From NCBI GenBank assembly GCA_947632635.1, contig CANRQA010000013.1, positions 1-37,397 of the forward strand: a stretch of 37,397 bases of DNA, read 5' to 3'. Positions 7,399 through 16,977 of this stretch are shown piece by piece; positions within the stretch are counted from its first letter, which is position 1; every line of letters begins with the position of its first letter. The translations under genes and the position numbers were made by a program. The stretch comes from an uncultured Clostridia bacterium. Lineage in GTDB: Bacteria > Bacillota > Clostridia > TANB77 > CAG-465. The notes under the pieces were generated by a model, which was given only the letters and a program-made list of their open reading frames with translations, made no database searches and was not told where the DNA came from.

Positions 7399-9978
7399 AT
7401 GGGGAGAAGAAAGAAAAGTTCAAGTAGAAAAAGAACACCTAAAAAGACAGTTAGAAATGATATGTTAGGTGGCTTCTTAGTAGTTATTGGTTTAGTTTTA
7501 TTTGTATTTTTAATATTTTCAAATATAGGTGTAGTTGCAGACATATTTAAAAGTTTGCTAAAAGGATTATTTGGTATAGTTTCATATGTTATACCAGCAA
7601 CACTTATAGTAGTTGGAGTGTATTCCATTTATTCAGATAAAAGAATAAAAATCTCTAATGGAATATTAAAAGGCGTATATTTAGCTATAGTTTTTTCTAC
7701 ATTTGCATGTGTATTTTTTACAAATTCATTTACTATGTTTGAAAGTCCTATGAGAAATATTATAAATACATATAATGATGCAATAGCCGGTAATAACTTT
7801 TATGGTGCAACAGGTTATATAATTTCTTCATTATTTGTAAAAATTGTTGGAGTAATAGCATCTAGAATTATCGTATTTTTCTTGGCATTATTTTCTTTAC
7901 TTTGTGTATTACATATATCTTTAAAACAAGTATATATTTTCTGTTATAACACCTTTGCACATATATATAATGGAATATGTGATATAATAGAAATATTATT
8001 TGGAACAGATGAAGAGGAAGAAAAAGAAAAACAAGTACAAAAATCTAGAAGACAAGCAAGAAAAGAAAAAATGTTACAAGAAGAAAGACTTAAAATGGAA
8101 CAAGAAATGGCTCCAAAAATGAAAGAAAAAGGTATTTTTAATGCAGAAGAAAACCTAATATTTGATAAATCTGAACAAGTAGAATTCGATTTTAATAAAT
8201 TAGGTGGAAAGCCAAGTGAAAAAGAAATACAAGCAAAACAACAAAGAGATGAATTCTTCCAAAAACAAAAAGAGCAAAAAGAAGATAAATCTGTAAAAGA
8301 AGTTATGACTTTAGACCATACAAAACACGTAGAAGAAGATAATTATGAATTTCCACCAATATCTTTACTTGGTGTTCCTAAAAATGGAGAAGTTTTTGAT
8401 AAAAAAGCAATTCAATCAGTTGCTGTAAAATTGCAAAAAACACTTGCAAGTTTTGGAGTTGAAGCAAAAGTTACCAATATAACAAAAGGGCCAACTGTAA
8501 CAAGGTATGAACTTACTCCAAATACAGGAGTAAAGGTAAGTAGAATTGTTAAATTATCTGATGATATTGCATTAAATCTTGCGGCTAGAAGTATAAGAAT
8601 TGAAGCACCAATACCTGGGAAATCAGCTGTTGGTATAGAAGTTCCAAACGAAGTAGCAGAATCTGTATATTTAAGAGAAGTTATAGAATCTGACTCATTT
8701 AAAGAGCATTCATCAAAACTTGCTTTTGCTCTTGGTAAGGATGCAGCAGGTGAAATAATAGTTGGCGATATAGCAAAAATGCCTCATACACTTATAGCTG
8801 GTTCAACAGGTTCAGGAAAAAGTGTATGTATAAATTCACTTATTGTATCAATATTATACAAAGCAAAACCAAGTGAAGTAAAAATGATACTTATAGATCC
8901 TAAAATGGTTGAGCTTTCAGGATATAATGGAATACCACATTTATTAATACCAGTTGTAATAGACCCTAAAAAAGCTGCAGGTGCACTTAATTGGGCAGTT
9001 CAAGAAATGGTAAATAGATATAAATTATTTGCTGAAAAAGGTGTAAAAGACATCAAGGGATATAACAAAGTAATGGAAAAAGAGCAGGATGCTAAATTAC
9101 CACAAATTGTAATTATAGTAGATGAACTTGCAGATCTTATGATGGTAGCACCAAATGATGTTGAAGATGCAATTTGTCGTTTAGCACAAATGGCAAGAGC
9201 TGCAGGAATGCACTTAGTTATTGCAACTCAGCGTCCATCAGTTGATGTAATTACTGGTATTATAAAAGCAAATATACCATCTCGTATAGCATTTACTGTA
9301 TCATCACAAGTAGATTCAAGGACAATACTTGATATGGCAGGTGCTGAAAAATTACTTGGTAAAGGCGATATGTTATATTTCCCAGTAGGTGAAACAAAAC
9401 CACATAGAGTTCAGGGTGCATTTATTTCCGAAAAAGAAATAGAAAAAATAGTTGAATATATTAAAGAACATACAAAAGCAACATATAGTGAAGATATAAT
9501 AGAAAGTATAGAAAAGAATAATTCAAAAGATGAAACAGGTTCTGATGTTGAAGATGATGCAGATGCTTTGTTAAATGATGCAATTGATTTAGTTGTTGAT
9601 ATGGGACAGGCATCAGCTTCAATGTTGCAAAGAAGATTTAAGATAGGCTATTCAAGGGCAGGAAGAATAGTAGACCAAATGGAAGCTCGTGGCCTTATAT
9701 CTGGTTATGAGGGAAGTAAGCCACGTCAAGTCCTTATATCAAAGGCAGAATGGCAAGAACTAAAACTTGGTAAAAAACCAGATGATGAAGGTAAAGTATT
9801 ACAAAATCAAGTAGAAGAAGTTGTACCTCAACCTATAGAGGAAGTACAAACAAGTGATATAGAAACTTCTTCGGATTCTACTGATGATGATACAGAGGAA
9901 AATAAACCTTTAGAGCCAAGTTTGCAAGTATTAGAAGATATGAATAGTGCAAAAGATGAGTCACAATATGATTATTAG
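7399..9978 (+). CDS. spoIIIE: FtsK/SpoIIIE-type DNA translocase (859 aa)
   Basis: Membrane-bound hexameric ATPase that pumps chromosomal DNA through the closing septum, including into the forespore. A KR-rich start is followed by four or five hydrophobic segments (about residues 18-185). Next comes a Glu/Lys/Gln-rich linker (about 195-300) and the motor domain. The motor has Walker A GSTGSGKS (near 468), Walker [13 protein letters not shown] (near 572-583) and [12 protein letters not shown]. The C-terminal gamma winged helix (about 715-790, LLQRRF-like [16 protein letters not shown]) reads orienting sequences. An acidic tail ends the protein. GAGGTTGAT lies before the ATG. The gene is intact and has no CGG codon. 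The host is a spore former, so SpoIIIE is preferred to FtsK, though the two cannot be told apart by motif. Confidence 0.95.
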   Translation: MGRRKKSSSRKRTPKKTVRNDMLGGFLVVIGLVLFVFLIFSNIGVVADIFKSLLKGLFGIVSYVIPATLIVVGVYSIYSDKRIKISNGILKGVYLAIVFSTFACVFFTNSFTMFESPMRNIINTYNDAIAGNNFYGATGYIISSLFVKIVGVIASRIIVFFLALFSLLCVLHISLKQVYIFCYNTFAHIYNGICDIIEILFGTDEEEEKEKQVQKSRRQARKEKMLQEERLKMEQEMAPKMKEKGIFNAEENLIFDKSEQVEFDFNKLGGKPSEKEIQAKQQRDEFFQKQKEQKEDKSVKEVMTLDHTKHVEEDNYEFPPISLLGVPKNGEVFDKKAIQSVAVKLQKTLASFGVEAKVTNITKGPTVTRYELTPNTGVKVSRIVKLSDDIALNLAARSIRIEAPIPGKSAVGIEVPNEVAESVYLREVIESDSFKEHSSKLAFALGKDAAGEIIVGDIAKMPHTLIAGSTGSGKSVCINSLIVSILYKAKPSEVKMILIDPKMVELSGYNGIPHLLIPVVIDPKKAAGALNWAVQEMVNRYKLFAEKGVKDIKGYNKVMEKEQDAKLPQIVIIVDELADLMMVAPNDVEDAICRLAQMARAAGMHLVIATQRPSVDVITGIIKANIPSRIAFTVSSQVDSRTILDMAGAEKLLGKGDMLYFPVGETKPHRVQGAFISEKEIEKIVEYIKEHTKATYSEDIIESIEKNNSKDETGSDVEDDADALLNDAIDLVVDMGQASASMLQRRFKIGYSRAGRIVDQMEARGLISGYEGSKPRQVLISKAEWQELKLGKKPDDEGKVLQNQVEEVVPQPIEEVQTSDIETSSDSTDDDTEENKPLEPSLQVLEDMNSAKDESQYDY

Positions 9979-10008
9979 ACTATAAAAAAGGAGAGAAAAT
10001 TTTAAATA

Positions 10009-10521
10009 ATGGCAATTAGAGAATTAATTTATGATGGAAATAAATTACTTTTAGAAAAATCTGAAGAAATAAAAGTAATTGATGAAGATATAAAAAAACT
10101 TGCTCAAGATATGTTAGATACTATGTATAAATATGACGGTTTAGGACTTGCAGCAATACAAGTAGGAAAGAAACTTAGAATGATTGTATATGATTCTACA
10201 TATATTGAAGAGGGAGCAAAAAAAAGACCCGTTATAATGATTAACCCAAAAATAGTTTGGACTTCAAAATCAAAAGTTTTAGTAGAAGAGGGCTGTTTAA
10301 GTTTCCCAGATGTTTTTGAAGATGTAGAACGTTTTGAAAAAGTAAAAGTCGAATATATTGGAATAGATTCAAAAAAACGTATAAAAAGCGTGCAAGGAAT
10401 TGAGGCAGTTGTTATACAACATGAAACAGACCATTTAGACGGAATAGTATTTTTAGATAGAGTTGATAAGAAAAAAACTAAGAATAAGAAAAATGATAGT
10501 AAAAAGGAAAGAAAAAAATGA
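10009..10521 (+). CDS. def: Peptide deformylase (170 aa)
   Basis: Metalloenzyme that removes the formyl group from the N-terminal Met of new proteins. All three signature motifs are present: GLGLAAIQVG (near residues 44-53), EGCLS (94-98, metal-binding Cys) and HETDH (138-142, two metal-binding His and the catalytic Glu). The Lys-rich C-terminal tail (about 20 residues) is unusual but harmless. The TGA stop overlaps the ATG of the next gene (ATGA at 10518-10521), so the two are translationally coupled. Its partner fmt lies one gene downstream. Confidence 0.95.
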   Translation: MAIRELIYDGNKLLLEKSEEIKVIDEDIKKLAQDMLDTMYKYDGLGLAAIQVGKKLRMIVYDSTYIEEGAKKRPVIMINPKIVWTSKSKVLVEEGCLSFPDVFEDVERFEKVKVEYIGIDSKKRIKSVQGIEAVVIQHETDHLDGIVFLDRVDKKKTKNKKNDSKKERKK

Positions 10522-11456
10522 GTATAAAAAAGAAAATAACACTTTCAATAATTGTATTAGTTGTACTTGGTGCAATAACTTTTGTAATGGTACTTGTTGA
10601 TAAATATAACGCTTCTGAAAATGGAATTACTAAGAAAAATTACAAAGAAGTACAAGATGTTTTAGCTATAAATGAGGGTACAAATTTAATAAAACTTGTA
10701 AAAGATGACATGAATAATGATAATACATTAGACTATGTTGGTATAATAGGTACACCAAAATATAAAGAAAATAAGGAGAATACTGAAAAAACTGAAGAAA
10801 CAAGTGCAGATACAAAAAAGGAAATAACTGATATTTTAACTGCAGCAGAAGATTTAACAAAGACTCCTGAAACCTATGAAAAATTAGATGTTGTATTTAT
10901 TGACGGTAATACAAAGGAGTTAAAAAAATATGAATCAGGACTTTCATTTGCAAATGATGTAAAATTTGAAATAAAAAGTGATACAAATGCTAAATATATC
11001 TTTGTAAATGACAATTTAACTGGAAATGTGTTACTTCTAAATATTGTAAATAATGAATTTAAAAATATAATTAAGGATAGCATATCATCTGACTTTAATG
11101 GTTATACAATAAGCGTAGAATTTGATAATCAAAATACATCTAAAGTAAGTGTTAAACTTGATAATTATGCAAGGTCATATTTAAATGCGGTAAATGAAGC
11201 ATACACATTAGAGTTTACTGATACTAGAGTAAATAAGGATAGTTATAGACCTACATATCTTGCAAATAAATTTTGTAGCTTTAAATTAGAAGATATTGAT
11301 GACGATGGTGCACTTGATTTTATAGGAATACAGAATTTATTGTATTTAAATATTTCAACTAAAGATAATCTGCCTCAAGTTGCAGGAACAGTAGATACAT
11401 ACTTTAAAATAGTTGATGGTAAAATTCAATATAATAAAGTTGAAGTAAAAATTTAA
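10518..11456 (+). CDS. Membrane-anchored protein with Asp-rich Ca-binding-like motifs (312 aa)
   Basis: I do not recognise a named family. A single signal-anchor (about residues 5-27) is followed by an extracytoplasmic part. Two matching segments, DDMNNDNTLDYVGIIG near residue 63 and EDIDDDGALDFIGIQ near residue 257, have the D-x-[ND]-x-D-x-x-x-D pattern of FG-GAP/VCBS or EF-hand-like calcium loops. They bracket a Glu/Thr/Lys-rich linker (about 85-115) and a beta-rich middle. The ATG overlaps the def stop codon, so it is coupled to def. It separates def from fmt, which are usually adjacent. A terminator follows at once. Confidence 0.7.
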   Translation: MSIKKKITLSIIVLVVLGAITFVMVLVDKYNASENGITKKNYKEVQDVLAINEGTNLIKLVKDDMNNDNTLDYVGIIGTPKYKENKENTEKTEETSADTKKEITDILTAAEDLTKTPETYEKLDVVFIDGNTKELKKYESGLSFANDVKFEIKSDTNAKYIFVNDNLTGNVLLLNIVNNEFKNIIKDSISSDFNGYTISVEFDNQNTSKVSVKLDNYARSYLNAVNEAYTLEFTDTRVNKDSYRPTYLANKFCSFKLEDIDDDGALDFIGIQNLLYLNISTKDNLPQVAGTVDTYFKIVDGKIQYNKVEVKI

Positions 11457-11458
11457 AT

Positions 11459-11496
11459 AAAAAAGGGCATAGTTATTCTTTATGCCTTTTTTCTTT
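11459..11496 (+). terminator. Intrinsic terminator just upstream of fmt
   Basis: A 12-bp stem with one bulged G (11459-11471 with 11481-11492) is followed by TTCTTT. The ribosome binding site of fmt starts right behind it, at 11497. Confidence 0.82.
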
Positions 11497-11511
11497 GAGG
11501 GGGAAATATAT

Positions 11512-12457
11512 ATGTTAAATATTGAAAACAGAAAAACAAAAAGAATTGTATTTATGGGAACACCAGAATTTGCTGCTGTTTCACTTAAATCGCTTATTGA
11601 TAATAATTTTAATATAGTAGGAGTATTTACAAACCCGGATAAGCCGTCAGGACGTGGTATGAAAATTACCATGTCACCTGTAAAAGAGTTAGCTTTAAAT
11701 AATAATATACCTGTATTTCAACCACAAAAATTAAGGAAAAACGAAGAAGTATTAGAAATATTAAATAACTTAAACCCAGATGTTATAGTAGTAGTAGCAT
11801 ACCGGAAAAATACTTCCAAAGGAAATATTAGATTTCCCAAAATATGGATGTATAAATGTGCATGGCTCTTTACTTCCAAAATATAGAGGTGCAGCACCTA
11901 TACAGTGGAGCGTTATAAACGGTGAAAAGGTAACAGGTATTACTACAATGTTTATGGATGTTGGAATGGATACTGGGGATATGCTTTTAAAAGAGGAAAT
12001 AAAAATAGAAGATACTGATACCTATGAGAGTTTACATGATAAATTAAAAGTAATAGGTGCGTCTTTAATTGTAGAAACACTTGATAAGGTTTTTGATGAA
12101 ACTATAATACGCATTAAACAAGATGATAATTATTCTATAGCACCAATGATTGATAAAAAGATGACTGAAATTGATTTTAACAAAACTGGGGTTGAAATAT
12201 ATAATTTGGTAAGAGGACTATATCCATATCCTGCCACTTATTTTGTAGCTAAAAATGGTAAAATTTTTAAAGTGTATAAGGTGGAGGCTGTTAAGACTAA
12301 TGAATATGGGGATAAAAATAACGGAGAGATAGTAATTAAGACAAAAGATAAACTTGGTATAAAATGTAATGACGGCTATATCTCAATTCTTGAAATACAG
12401 CCACAAGGTTCAAAGAGAATGGAAATTAGAGCTTTTCTTGCAGGAAATAATATATAA
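11512..12457 (+). CDS. fmt: Methionyl-tRNA formyltransferase, +1 frameshift at codon 98
   Basis: Transfers formyl from 10-formyl-THF to Met-tRNAfMet. The N-terminal domain has R-I-V-F-M-G-T-P-E-F-A and NPDKPSGRG. After the break come INVHGSLLPKYRGAAPIQ (catalytic Asn-His), a conserved Asp region (MDVGMDTGD) and the C-terminal tRNA-binding domain from about residue 205. The frame breaks at CGG 11803-11805 (TAC CGG AAA AAT). Dropping one C gives V-A-Y-G-K-I-L-P-K, exactly the family sequence, and a protein of 314 residues. The 0-frame reading stops 27 codons later at 11886. The start at 11512 follows GAGGGGG. It has no visible promoter of its own in the 55 bases after the upstream gene. Confidence 0.92.
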
Positions 12458-12472
12458 ATAGGGGTAAAATAA

Positions 12473-13513
12473 ATGGTAAAAGTAGATATTTGTGATATGA
12501 CAATACCAGAATTGGAAGAATATATAGAAAAAATAGGTGAGAAAAAATTTCATGCAAAACAAATTTTTAAATGGTTGCATAGAGAAAAAGTTGATTCTTT
12601 TGATGAAATGACTGATATTTCAAAATCTTTAAGAGAAAAGTTAAAAGAAAAAGCATATATCCTTAAACTTAGTGTTATTGAGTGTCAAACTTCAAAAAAA
12701 GATGGTACTATGAAATTTTTAATAGCTCTTGATGATAAAGCAGCTATTGAATCAGTGCTTATGCAATATCATCATGGTAATACAATATGTATATCTACTC
12801 AAGTAGGTTGTAGAATGGGATGTAAATTTTGTGCTTCAACAAAAGATGGTTTTGAAAGAAGTTTAAAAGCATCAGAAATTGAGGGGCAGATACGTACTGT
12901 TGAAAAATATACAAATAAAAAGATTTCAAATGTTGTATATATGGGAATAGGAGAGCCACTTGATAATTTTGATAATGTTGTGCGTTCTATTAAAATTATA
13001 AATGAACCATTAGGGCTTGGAATAGGTGCAAGACATATTAGTGTTTCTACGTGTGGTATTGTTCCAAAAATTTATGAACTTGCAAAGGAAAATATCCAGT
13101 GTACACTTTCTATTTCACTTCATGCAACTACTGATGAAAAAAGAAAAGAAATTATGCCTATTGCAAATAAATATAGCATAGAGGAATTACTTACTGCTTG
13201 TAAAGAGTATATTAAATTAACTGGAAGAAGAATAAGTTTTGAATATGCACTAATTGCAGATAAAAATGATACCTATGAAGACGCATTAAGCCTTGCAAAA
13301 CTTCTTAAGGGTATGATTGCACATGTAAATTTAATTCCTGTTAATGAAATTAAAAATGGAGTATATAAAAAGACAAATAAAGAGGCAGTAAATAGGTTTA
13401 TGAAAAATTTAAACGACCTTGGTATTGTTACAACTATTAGAAGAGAATTAGGCTCTGATATAGATGCTGCTTGTGGACAACTTAGAAAGAAGTATATTGA
13501 GGGAAAAAAATAA
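12473..13513 (+). CDS. rlmN: Dual-specificity RNA methyltransferase RlmN (346 aa)
   Basis: Radical-SAM enzyme that makes 2-methyladenosine at A2503 of 23S rRNA and A37 of some tRNAs. The N-terminal accessory domain (about 1-95) is followed by the iron-sulphur motif C-R-M-G-C-K-F-C (CxxxCxxC, near residue 114). The radical-SAM barrel shows YMGIGEPLDNFDNV and SISLHATTDEKR. The second mechanistic Cys lies in DIDAACGQLRKKY near the C-terminus. It starts 15 bases after fmt. In many Firmicutes the phosphatase/PASTA-kinase pair and rsgA follow here; in this genome other genes intervene. Confidence 0.95.
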   Translation: MVKVDICDMTIPELEEYIEKIGEKKFHAKQIFKWLHREKVDSFDEMTDISKSLREKLKEKAYILKLSVIECQTSKKDGTMKFLIALDDKAAIESVLMQYHHGNTICISTQVGCRMGCKFCASTKDGFERSLKASEIEGQIRTVEKYTNKKISNVVYMGIGEPLDNFDNVVRSIKIINEPLGLGIGARHISVSTCGIVPKIYELAKENIQCTLSISLHATTDEKRKEIMPIANKYSIEELLTACKEYIKLTGRRISFEYALIADKNDTYEDALSLAKLLKGMIAHVNLIPVNEIKNGVYKKTNKEAVNRFMKNLNDLGIVTTIRRELGSDIDAACGQLRKKYIEGKK

Positions 13514-13687
13514 AATAATAGTTTGTAAAATAAAAATAGAGTAATGTTTTATTATAATATAGATTTGTGTATAATTTCAATTTTTAACTCAAGAATGAGT
13601 ATAAATTATTTTATATAGAATGTGTAAAACGAAAAGTCGATATTACATATATAATAGTAGTTTATTATTTACTAACAAAAAGCATAC

Positions 13688-13716
13688 TTGATTTTATGTA
13701 AATTTCATGATATAAT
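13688..13716 (+). promoter_or_regulatory. Promoter of the NadM-like/Nudix gene
   Basis: TTGATT (13688-13693) and TATAAT (13711-13716) are spaced by 17 bases, with ATG just upstream of the -10. The rest of the 258-base gap after rlmN shows no gene. Confidence 0.75.
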
Positions 13717-13771
13717 TATTACGAAAAAAGTTATAAATTTTAAAAATAATTTTTAAAGGAGCGGTTATATA

Positions 13772-14911
13772 ATGAATATTATTAATCAAGAAGAAAATTT
13801 AAAAGAAAAAGTGGTTGGTTGGATTGCAAGAACAGAGCCACCGACAAATGCTCATTTAGAGTACATTTTAAAACTTGCAAGACTTTATAAAAAAGTTATA
13901 ATAATTTGTGGCTCTGCTTATACTTTAGGAAATGACAGGCATTCTATTCCCTCAATTATACGTATAAAAATGATAAGAGCTATGCTTGAAGATGCTAGAC
14001 TTTCTGAAATCAGATATGAAATTGTACCTTTAGCTGATTATGAAAATGATGTTTCTTGGTCAGAGGATTTGGCGATTATTTGCAAAGAACATCATATTGA
14101 TGATATTGCATCTGGTAACGAATGGGTGCAAAACATTATAAACAGCCCATCTTTTCCTATAAAAGTACGTGTTGGAGATATTCCACTTGACAAAGAGATT
14201 CCATATCGTGCAACCGATGTTAGAAAAGCAATTAAAAATGGTGATTATGAAGCATTGAAAAATTATGTGCCAAAATCTGTACTTATTATAATGAGTTCTT
14301 ATCAATGTTTTAAAAGTATTGAGCTTGCAAGTAAAAATGAAGAAGTCATTTTTGTACCTGGAAGGCAAACAGTAGATATGGTATTTTTACTTAAAAGTAA
14401 ATCTACTGATAAGCTTTATGTTTTACTTGGTAAGCGCCCTGAAGATGCAATAGACTTTCCTAATGTTATGGCTCTACCAGGTGATGGAATAGAAAAATTT
14501 GAACTTCCTGAAGATGCCTGCGTTAGAATGTTTAAAGAAGAAACAGGCCTTGAAATAGAGTTACTTGAAAAGTCATTTGTTTCTACACCAGTAAGAATAA
14601 AGAATATAATAAGTCCATTTTTATCTATGAACTTGGTTGGAATATACAGTTCAGAAGAGCCAAATAAAATAGGTACAAGGGGTGGCTCAAGTCAGTGTTT
14701 TACTATATATGCAGAGGGGAATGTTGATGAATATAGGAAAAATTTAAAGCCCATAAAAGGACTTGTTGATGTTAATTTTTATGAAGTAGCTGATGTTATA
14801 AACAAGCCACTTGCTTTTCAACATAATGAAATGTTAGAGCGTGCTGTTAATATTTCAAAAGGAAGCATTAAATTTGAAAAAGATGTAACCATGATACGCA
14901 TTTGTGATTAG
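13772..14911 (+). CDS. Nucleotidyltransferase (NadM-like) fused to Nudix hydrolase (379 aa)
   Basis: The two domains match the NMN adenylyltransferase/ADP-ribose pyrophosphatase type of bifunctional protein. Residues 10-180 are a cytidylyltransferase-like fold: G-W-I-A-R-T-E-P-P-T-N-A-H-L-E (nucleotide-binding loop with the conserved His), an ICGSAYTLGNDRHSIP segment and YRATDVRKAI (ISGTxIR-type motif). Residues 190-375 are a Nudix domain with box residues G-D-G-I-E-K-F-E-L-P-E-D-A-C-V-R-M-F-K-E-E-T-G-L. Where the Nudix consensus has R-E-x-x-E-E, this protein has R-M-F-K-E-E, so one metal-binding Glu is replaced by Met. Likely role: NAD synthesis or salvage plus a hydrolase or sensor step. 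AGGAG precedes the start. It has its own promoter. Confidence 0.8.
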   Translation: MNIINQEENLKEKVVGWIARTEPPTNAHLEYILKLARLYKKVIIICGSAYTLGNDRHSIPSIIRIKMIRAMLEDARLSEIRYEIVPLADYENDVSWSEDLAIICKEHHIDDIASGNEWVQNIINSPSFPIKVRVGDIPLDKEIPYRATDVRKAIKNGDYEALKNYVPKSVLIIMSSYQCFKSIELASKNEEVIFVPGRQTVDMVFLLKSKSTDKLYVLLGKRPEDAIDFPNVMALPGDGIEKFELPEDACVRMFKEETGLEIELLEKSFVSTPVRIKNIISPFLSMNLVGIYSSEEPNKIGTRGGSSQCFTIYAEGNVDEYRKNLKPIKGLVDVNFYEVADVINKPLAFQHNEMLERAVNISKGSIKFEKDVTMIRICD

Positions 14912-15002
14912 AATAAGTACACTTTATAAATCTCAAAATTTTTAACACTTTAAAGCAATTTAATATATTAAAAATAAAACTAAATTTTAGGAGGATGTTT
15001 AA

Positions 15003-15413
15003 ATGTACAAAGATTTTGAGTCAACCTTGGAAAATTTAAAGTATTTGGAAGAAGGCGCAAGCGATGAAAGATTAATAGCTATAAAAATTTATGAAATTAA
15101 GTTAAGGGAAAATTTTTCTGCAATTCCTTTTTCAAGAAATTATAGGAAAGAATTTAGCCAAATTACAAAAGCACTTACCGCTATGGAAAAGTATGGTGAT
15201 AATAAGTGGTGGAAAAGTCCTGACAAAAGAATTGTTGCATATTATCAGCTTAAAGAGCCAATTCTTATTGCAAACGGTATAAATTCTGAAGAGGATTATA
15301 TACATCTTTTTGAAATACTTTTAAAAAGGCATATTCATCATCAAGAATTAAGGTATTGTAAGGACAATATAATTGAAGAGGCTGAAGAAAGATATAAAGA
15401 ATTAATTTCATAA
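15003..15413 (+). CDS. Protein of unknown function (136 aa)
   Basis: A soluble, mostly helical, charged protein with no signal peptide or membrane segment. Recognisable points are a W-W-K-S-P-D-K-R-I-V-A-Y-Y segment near residue 72 and a His-rich K-R-H-I-H-H-Q-E-L-R-Y-C segment near residue 112. I do not know the family. A good AGGAGG precedes the ATG. It follows the NadM-like/Nudix gene by 91 bases without an intervening terminator, so the two may be co-transcribed. Confidence 0.65.
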   Translation: MYKDFESTLENLKYLEEGASDERLIAIKIYEIKLRENFSAIPFSRNYRKEFSQITKALTAMEKYGDNKWWKSPDKRIVAYYQLKEPILIANGINSEEDYIHLFEILLKRHIHHQELRYCKDNIIEEAEERYKELIS

Positions 15414-15419
15414 TTATGT

Positions 15420-15460
15420 AAAAAAATATCTACTGTAAAATTTACAGTGGATATTTTTTT
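15420..15460. terminator. Bidirectional terminator between convergent genes
   Basis: A stem of about 18 bp with one wobble pair runs from AAAAAAATATC at 15420 to its complement ending at 15460, with A and T runs on both sides. It serves the plus gene ending at 15413 and the minus gene ending at 15464. Confidence 0.88.
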
Positions 15461-15463
15461 TCG

Positions 15464-15835
15464 TTATTTGCTACTGTTTGGAATAAGATAGTCAATTATT
15501 CCATATATTGCAGCAGCAATTAAACTACTAGTAATAGAAATATAATAACCGTCAACAAAAAATTGAGTTATATAAATTATAAGAGTGGCACATGTAAAGC
15601 CTACAAGACCTCTACCTAAAGGAATATCATGAATTCCAGTTACAATAGCCATTAGATAATCAAATAGGATAATAGTAATAGCACTAAGTAAAAGTATTGG
15701 AAATGAAGATATTTGAAAATTTGGAGTAAAAAATACTGTTACTGCAAAAATTGATACAGACGTTATAAATCTAAGTATCATTTGTGATATTCTAACACCA
15801 TCACTAACATTTTTAAAGCTTTCTACTTCTTCCAT
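15464..15835 (-). CDS. Four-helix membrane protein, holin-like or DUF2512-like (123 aa)
   Basis: A short cytoplasmic start (M-E-E-V-E-S-F-K) is followed by four hydrophobic segments at about residues 18-37, 44-65, 76-94 and 97-115. G-R-G-L-V-G-F near residue 73 lies in a loop. Small four-pass proteins of this type are annotated as phage-holin-like or DUF2512 proteins in Clostridia; I cannot decide between them. There is no lysis gene nearby, so a phage role is unlikely. A TCCTCC complement at 15841-15846 gives the ribosome binding site for the ATG at 15835. Confidence 0.65.
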   Translation of the reverse strand: MEEVESFKNVSDGVRISQMILRFITSVSIFAVTVFFTPNFQISSFPILLLSAITIILFDYLMAIVTGIHDIPLGRGLVGFTCATLIIYITQFFVDGYYISITSSLIAAAIYGIIDYLIPNSSK

Positions 15836-15864
15836 TAATTTTTCCTCCTAAGTTTATTTTTTAA

Positions 15865-15892
15865 TTGTATTTAATAATATTATCTGTATAAT
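15865..15892 (+). promoter_or_regulatory. Promoter of the DUF421/DUF4363 operon
   Basis: TTGTAT (15865-15870) and TATAAT (15887-15892) are spaced by 16 bases, preceding the ATG at 15932. Confidence 0.6.
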
Positions 15893-15931
15893 TATTTGAT
15901 TTATGCAAAAAATAAATTTAGGTGATAAAAA

Positions 15932-16576
15932 ATGTTAAATGTATTTTTTAGAGCATTAATATTATATGCAATAGTTTTTGTAGTAATAAGGTTAATGGGA
16001 AAACGTGAACTTTCAAAAGTACAACCTTTTGAACTTGCAATTATAATTGTAATATCAGATTTGGCGTCTGCACCAATGTCATCACGTGGAATTTCACTTC
16101 TTGACGGAATTATACCAATTATAACTTTACTTATAGCCTACATTATATTTACACTTGTTATACAGTCTAGTAATAAGGTACAAGATGTAGTTTGTGGAAC
16201 AATTTCTCCTATTATAAAAGACGGGAAAATACTTGAAGATGAATTTAAACGTTTGCAATATACTATACCAGATTTAATGTCACAGCTTAGAGAATGTAAT
16301 ATATTTATGATACAAGATGTTAAATATGCAATTGTAGAAACAAATGGTAATTTAAGCGTTATAAAAAAGAGTGATAAAATGGCTAAAATGCCATTAAATA
16401 TAATTGAAGATGGCAAGGTGTCAGAAATAAATACAAAAATCTTAAATATATCAAATGAGGAAGTTCAAGAAATATTAAAAAAAGAAAATTTAAAACTTGA
16501 AGATATATTAGTAGGTACAATTGATGATAAATCAAATTTCATATATCAATTAAAACAAGAGGTGAGTGGCTCATGA
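15932..16576 (+). CDS. DUF421 (YetF-type) membrane protein (214 aa)
   Basis: Three hydrophobic helices (about residues 3-20, 34-52 and 58-77) enclose the family hallmark R-L-M-G-K-R-E-L-S-K-V-Q-P-F-E-L. They are followed by a cytoplasmic DUF421 domain with the P-I-I-K-D-G-K segment and tandem small alpha/beta units (about 90-205). YetF-type proteins occur in many spore formers, some linked to spore function, but no biochemical role is established. AGGTGAT precedes the ATG. Its TGA overlaps the next gene's ATG (ATGA at 16573-16576). Confidence 0.88.
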   Translation: MLNVFFRALILYAIVFVVIRLMGKRELSKVQPFELAIIIVISDLASAPMSSRGISLLDGIIPIITLLIAYIIFTLVIQSSNKVQDVVCGTISPIIKDGKILEDEFKRLQYTIPDLMSQLRECNIFMIQDVKYAIVETNGNLSVIKKSDKMAKMPLNIIEDGKVSEINTKILNISNEEVQEILKKENLKLEDILVGTIDDKSNFIYQLKQEVSGS

Positions 16577-16956
16577 CAAGACAAATATTTATATTAATTT
16601 TATCAAGTATATTAGTAATATTTGGAGGAATTTGGGAAACTAAACACCTTGAGAGAAGTTGTAATTTTGTACTTTCAGACATTGAATATACAAAAAACTT
16701 ATTAAATAATAACAATTTTGAAGGCTCAAAAGCTCAAATGAAAGAATTAGATAACACATGGAAAAATGTAAAAGATGTATGGAATATTTTTATACCACAT
16801 GATGAAATTGATGATATAGAAAATTCAATTGCAATGCTTCATTCATATGTGGATTTAGAAAATAAGGAAGAAGCACTTGTATATATAAATAAATTAAATA
16901 GCGATTTAAAAGATGTTATTGAAAAACAACAAATTAACATGGAAAACATTTTTTAA
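16573..16956 (+). CDS. DUF4363 family protein (127 aa)
   Basis: One N-terminal membrane segment or uncleaved signal (about residues 3-20) is followed by a helical domain with a W-E-T-K-H-L-E start, a conserved Trp-Lys-x-V segment (T-W-K-N-V-K-D-V-W-N) and E-I-D-D-I-E. This matches DUF4363, which in Clostridia is regularly paired with DUF421. The four-base overlap with the DUF421 gene points to coupled translation and a shared membrane complex. The function is unknown. Confidence 0.8.
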   Translation: MTRQIFILILSSILVIFGGIWETKHLERSCNFVLSDIEYTKNLLNNNNFEGSKAQMKELDNTWKNVKDVWNIFIPHDEIDDIENSIAMLHSYVDLENKEEALVYINKLNSDLKDVIEKQQINMENIF

Positions 16957-16977
16957 AATATATGATTATTCCCTCTT

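Noticed and set aside
15464-15835. Prophage lysis module suggested by the holin-like protein
   Set aside because: No endolysin, structural or integrase gene lies nearby; the neighbours are chromosomal housekeeping genes.
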